Assembly (NCBI RefSeq): GCF_039541915.1
Contig: NZ_BAABHD010000012.1
Location: forward strand, 124,001-188,000
Length of the DNA stretch: 64,000 nucleotides
Source of the DNA: Nibrella saemangeumensis
Lineage (GTDB): Bacteria > Bacteroidota > Bacteroidia > Cytophagales > Spirosomataceae
Direction of reading: 5' to 3'
Shown piece by piece: positions 60,657 through 64,000 of the stretch. Within the stretch, counting starts at the first letter, position 1; every line of letters begins with the position of its first letter. The notes beneath the pieces were generated by a model that saw only the letters and a list, made by a program, of their open reading frames with translations, did not search any database and was not told the origin of the DNA. The translations under genes and the position numbers were made by a program.

Positions 60657-60838
60657 CCTGAAGTGCCACAAATAGGGCTACGTATTGAAGATTTGTGGCC
60701 GTCTTGTGGATACCGGCATACCATACCGTTGCGCTGTAACCCCGTTGAATGATCTTTTTGATTAATACGGACGGAAATCATAGTTTTTTTTGATCGTATC
60801 AGACATTTGCTTTACTTTTTCGGTAAAACCTCACTCCT

Positions 60839-62095
60839 ATGCGAAAGGCAGGTACTGGTCGGGTGGTATTAATCGGGTTAGCCGGGTTGTTTGTTACGTT
60901 GGTAGTGGGTTCACTCCTGCAGCCCAGAGACTGGCAGACGTACCCGCCCGCGATAAGCGGTGCCTTGTGGAAGGCTGATAGCGATGGGCAGCCAACGATC
61001 TATTACCTGACCGAAGAACAGTGGGAGAAACAGTACTTCAGCAGACGCAGCTCGTTTACCTCCCCGTTTGCCCGCTATGTCCTGATAGCCCGTCATGCCG
61101 AGACCGGCGAGGTGCTGCACAGGCAACGGATTCGGGATATTAAAAATGCGCTGATCGGGCGCGGCCCATCCATGCTGGGGCCGGTACCGGGCGGATTCTG
61201 GCTGTGGAATGAGGGGCTGGAAGTCCGCGATCCGAAGTCGCTGGCGATTACCCTGACGGGCGAACAGATCCGGGAGCGTAATCCGGACCTGGCCGACAAC
61301 ATACCCACCGAAGAACGCTTCTATAAAGTATCCGAGCCGCATCAGGCGTTGCTGTTCAAAGGTTTAGATGCCCGTTTCTTCCAGATTGATGCCCGCACCG
61401 GAAAAATTTCACCCGCGCAGGAATCGCTGCTGGAGCAGGTAACCTGGCAAAAAACCGCCGAAAGCGGCTTTACCTACGTTCGGCCACCCGGTCTTTTCCC
61501 CTTTTATCAGGACCTGGAGGGATATGTCATTAACTCATTCATGACGCGTCCGGAAAGGGACCGGACCGGTGGGCCCCGGACTGGCCAGTGGTATGGTCTG
61601 CTCACCCAAAGCGAGCGGACAGCCCTCAGTAAATGGTCAGTCAGGCCGTCAAAACCCTACGGCGAAGTCTCCCGGTTCCTGTACCGGGTTGCCTACCAAC
61701 TCGACGACCGTAACCAACCGGAGATTGACCCCGCCCGGGTTGAGCAGCTTAGCGAGGAACGATTTCTGGAGGGAGGCTTCCTGAAACGCGGTGCGCGGTC
61801 GATCTGGGATGTGCCCGACCCCAGTTCAAGTCTGGTGTTGTGCCGGGATAAACTGGGGACCGACAGCCCATGGGTGGTGGTGCGAATTGGCCGCGACGGC
61901 AAAAGTCTCTGGCGGCAACCGACCGGTATCGCCGACCTGGATCAGATCGCCGACGGCGGCACCCACCTCATTATGGCCGGCTACGCTACTAAAAACGAGC
62001 CGACCCGCCTGCGTAAAGAATTGCTGGTCTGGATTGACACCAGGACAGGCAAACGACGGGAATTTTCGGTAGGTGCTACCAGCAGTTCCATCTGA
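60839..62095 (+). CDS. PA2928-like membrane-anchored protein
   Basis: A 418-residue protein with an N-terminal membrane anchor (VVLIGLAGLFVTLVVGSLL, about 9-27) and a large outside domain. WKADSDGQPTIYYLTEEQWEKQYFSRRSS, YVLIARHAETGEVLHRQRI and LGPVPGGFWLWNEGLEVRDPKSLAI resemble the PA2928 family of Pseudomonas, a group of propeller-like proteins of unknown function. It is convergent with the protease-nuclease gene, 63 bp away. Family assignment is from memory and moderate. Confidence 0.65.
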   Translation: MRKAGTGRVVLIGLAGLFVTLVVGSLLQPRDWQTYPPAISGALWKADSDGQPTIYYLTEEQWEKQYFSRRSSFTSPFARYVLIARHAETGEVLHRQRIRDIKNALIGRGPSMLGPVPGGFWLWNEGLEVRDPKSLAITLTGEQIRERNPDLADNIPTEERFYKVSEPHQALLFKGLDARFFQIDARTGKISPAQESLLEQVTWQKTAESGFTYVRPPGLFPFYQDLEGYVINSFMTRPERDRTGGPRTGQWYGLLTQSERTALSKWSVRPSKPYGEVSRFLYRVAYQLDDRNQPEIDPARVEQLSEERFLEGGFLKRGARSIWDVPDPSSSLVLCRDKLGTDSPWVVVRIGRDGKSLWRQPTGIADLDQIADGGTHLIMAGYATKNEPTRLRKELLVWIDTRTGKRREFSVGATSSSI

Positions 62096-62158
62096 CAAAA
62101 TTAAATCGCCTGCTGCGGCCACACCCGATGTCGGGCGACAGGCCGAAAGGGTTGCTCG

Positions 62159-64000
62159 TTAATCCTCCAGAATCATGTCGTCGAGACTCTCCAGCGGGAT
62201 AGCTTCCGTACCGGACTCAAAGAAGCGCTCAGTAAGCTCATTATTGAGGGGATCGAACGTCCGAAGCAAACCAAAATCCAGTTTGGTTCTGCTCTCCAGC
62301 TCCCGAATCTTTACCTGAAACGGCTTATACTCTCCCACGACAAATTCCTCTTGTGGCAGGTCTTTAATGAACGACTCCTGACTCAGGATAAACGCCAGGG
62401 CAGCCGGTTTGCCGTTATCTTTCTCCATCACGACCAGTTTCCAGAATTCACGCGGCAGCTGCACACCCCGGTAAAGCCGGTCGTCGTTACGGAAGATCGG
62501 GCCATTAAAGACGGTCAGCTTTTTCTGGTTGCGGAGGGCTTGTCTAGTAATGTGGTTTTCGATATTACCCCACAGCGACAATCCTTTCTGACTGGCCTTC
62601 TGGCTCTGGTTAAAGATTTCATGCTGAGGGGAGCAGTTCGTAAAGTGGAAGGTATCGTCATTGGCCTGTTTAGCTTCAATCGCCGTATTACCCCAGGCGG
62701 CATCATCGCGTCGGGTCAGGTGCCCCCGATCAAGCGGGTTCGCCCGGTACAGGTCTTCGTCGGTCTGAGCGGCCGATCCAATACGCGGATCAGTAAACCA
62801 TTTATCCTTATCCGTTCGGCCTTGCTTAAAGGGTGCATCCGCCCAACTATTTACGGCCGACACAAAGGCGATGCGTCGCCGGCGATTCATAATCACGCTG
62901 TAATGGTAATACTTCAGTTCAAACTTATTGGCACCATTGCCGCCGGGTACCTCCAGGGCCTGACTGCGGATGCTGTTGGTCAGTTTTGGTAACGGCACAT
63001 TGAACCCTAGAAAGTCAGGATCATAGCCAGGGCGGTTCGAGTAATCCGGATCAGGCCGAATCGCTTCCAGCCCCAATTCATCAGAAGCCGGCTGACCCGC
63101 CACAATTGGAGTCCCCAGGCTAATGGTAATGGTGAGGGGAATGGTGAGGGTAATAGACCCGTTGTTTATGCTGATCGGGATGTTGAGGGTGGCCGACCCT
63201 TCTGTATGTTTGACCGTTGGAGGCTGGGGAGCAGGCGACTCTGTTTCGTTGCCGGGGGTAATAATGGGGTCAGTATTGGGCGTGGGAGTAGCCTGCATAC
63301 CGAGCGTCAGCAACTGGTCCTGGAGGGTCTTTTGCTGACCGTTGATACTGGCTTTTGAGATGAAGTCAACCAGGCGCGATACCCGTATCCCTTCGTTGGC
63401 GACCCACACCAGCCGGCTGGGGTCGTCGCCTGGCCGCCAGATATTGCCGTTTATGTCGATGAAGTTACCTTCACCGTCCATCTTTGGCACTCCGGAATGG
63501 TGCAGGGCTACCACCTCCCACTGGTCGTTGAAAGCGGGTGAGCCCGACGAGCCCGGTTCGGTATCCCCCTTGTAATGGGCAAACCCGGAATCCAGCAAAT
63601 CGACCAGTTCGTTTTCCCGAATCACCACCTGCTTCATTTCACCCCTCGGGTGTTGAATGATATTGACGCAGTCCTTCAGAATAATCTTACCCTCCTCCCG
63701 CATCAGCGGCAGAAAACCATACGCACTTAGGGGTTTATTCAGCTTGGACGTTTCGGCTACGGCTACCAGGCTAAAATCCAGCCCTTTGTCCGTCAGAAAA
63801 AACGCATCCGGCAGCAGCGTAAAGCGCTGGACGGTTAAGGCATTCCCCAAAATATCCGGTTGAAAATCGAATTCCACCAGACTGATTGCCGCCAGTTCGG
63901 CGGAAGGCAATACGTGGTTGTTGGTCAACAGCAGTCGGGGTGATACCAGAAAGCCGGTGCCAAAGCTTTTTCTTCCCCGCCCTAATTCGGTAACAATACG
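62159..64000 (-). CDS. trypsin-like protease fused to NucA-type nuclease, 5' end beyond window
   Basis: The gene runs off the right edge; at least 613 residues are visible. A chymotrypsin-fold protease comes first: GTGFLVSPRLLLTNNHV holds the catalytic His, GLDFSLVAV the Asp, and DTEPGSSGSPAFN the Ser. A Thr/Pro-rich linker is followed by SATLNIPISINNGSITLTIPLTI. Then comes a DNA/RNA non-specific endonuclease domain of the beta-beta-alpha-metal type, with the DRGHLTRRDDAAWG catalytic motif and FTNCSPQHEIFNQ holding the metal-binding Asn. A cut signal peptide cannot be ruled out since the start is missing. It resembles domain unions in bacterial conflict systems. Confidence 0.88.
   Translation of the reverse strand, partial: RIVTELGRGRKSFGTGFLVSPRLLLTNNHVLPSAELAAISLVEFDFQPDILGNALTVQRFTLLPDAFFLTDKGLDFSLVAVAETSKLNKPLSAYGFLPLMREEGKIILKDCVNIIQHPRGEMKQVVIRENELVDLLDSGFAHYKGDTEPGSSGSPAFNDQWEVVALHHSGVPKMDGEGNFIDINGNIWRPGDDPSRLVWVANEGIRVSRLVDFISKASINGQQKTLQDQLLTLGMQATPTPNTDPIITPGNETESPAPQPPTVKHTEGSATLNIPISINNGSITLTIPLTITISLGTPIVAGQPASDELGLEAIRPDPDYSNRPGYDPDFLGFNVPLPKLTNSIRSQALEVPGGNGANKFELKYYHYSVIMNRRRRIAFVSAVNSWADAPFKQGRTDKDKWFTDPRIGSAAQTDEDLYRANPLDRGHLTRRDDAAWGNTAIEAKQANDDTFHFTNCSPQHEIFNQSQKASQKGLSLWGNIENHITRQALRNQKKLTVFNGPIFRNDDRLYRGVQLPREFWKLVVMEKDNGKPAALAFILSQESFIKDLPQEEFVVGEYKPFQVKIRELESRTKLDFGLLRTFDPLNNELTERFFESGTEAIPLESLDDMILED

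Noticed and set aside
1..64000. tRNA, rRNA, CRISPR arrays, insertion sequences, prophage
   Set aside because: The gaps were read for cloverleaf patterns, regular spacer arrays, transposase motifs and phage genes; none was found, although a degenerate fragment could be missed by eye.

Overview
The window looks like a chromosomal segment of a Bacteroidota bacterium, most likely order Cytophagales, Spirosoma-like. This is inferred from several things. The primary sigma factor is the short 287-residue form with no long N-terminal region. Gene starts lack Shine-Dalgarno motifs, and two promoters carry the phylum-specific -7 box TAnnTTTG. There is a BtuB/BtuG vitamin B12 pair, and many exported TPR proteins and lipoproteins. 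No rRNA, tRNA, CRISPR array, intact insertion sequence or prophage was seen.

Layout. 0-25 kb runs mostly on the + strand: pnp, rpoD, menD, a TPR lipoprotein facing a small conserved gene, an M61 peptidase, then a cell-envelope run (large TPR protein, outer-membrane barrel, HU/SPOR protein, serine hydrolase, TonB-like protein, folC, trmB). After this come gap on the - strand with an unusual AT-rich upstream region, dapD, an XRE regulator, and a cobalamin riboswitch driving btuB-btuG.

At 25.42-25.45 kb there is a strong candidate dif site (XerC half, 6-bp centre, XerD half). Gene orientation flips exactly there: about 15 of 18 genes to the left are on +, and about 26 of 32 to the right are on -. 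This is the expected layout of a replication terminus. Next to it are DnaA-box-like sequences and three GCCTA motifs spaced 10 bp apart.

25.5-44 kb is mostly housekeeping on the - strand: a TPR protein, gyrA, an alpha/beta hydrolase, dnaK, a DUF937 protein, a patatin-like membrane protein, and the translation cluster thrS-infC-rpmI-rplT, in which every spacer holds a different repeat or palindrome. Then come a TPR lipoprotein, an rRNA-type methyltransferase, an EVE protein and a DinB-like protein. A nuclease A inhibitor-like gene (34.05 kb, +) interrupts this run.

44-64 kb is more accessory: an ECF sigma factor without an obvious anti-sigma gene, a lipoprotein, a large BNR-repeat exported protein, an acylphosphatase-like protein lacking the usual catalytic Asn, and a - strand set of exported degradative enzymes (two sugar isomerase/epimerase-like proteins, an esterase/SMP-30 fusion, a serine hydrolase, a family 8 polysaccharide lyase) without SusC/SusD. 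An AT-richer patch follows (DUF1572, cupin, unrecognised reading frames). The right edge cuts a protein that joins a trypsin-like protease to a NucA-type nuclease. Together with the distant NuiA-like inhibitor it is the most intriguing protein-level observation. The most intriguing DNA-level ones are the terminus signal and the TTAGTA array upstream of gap.
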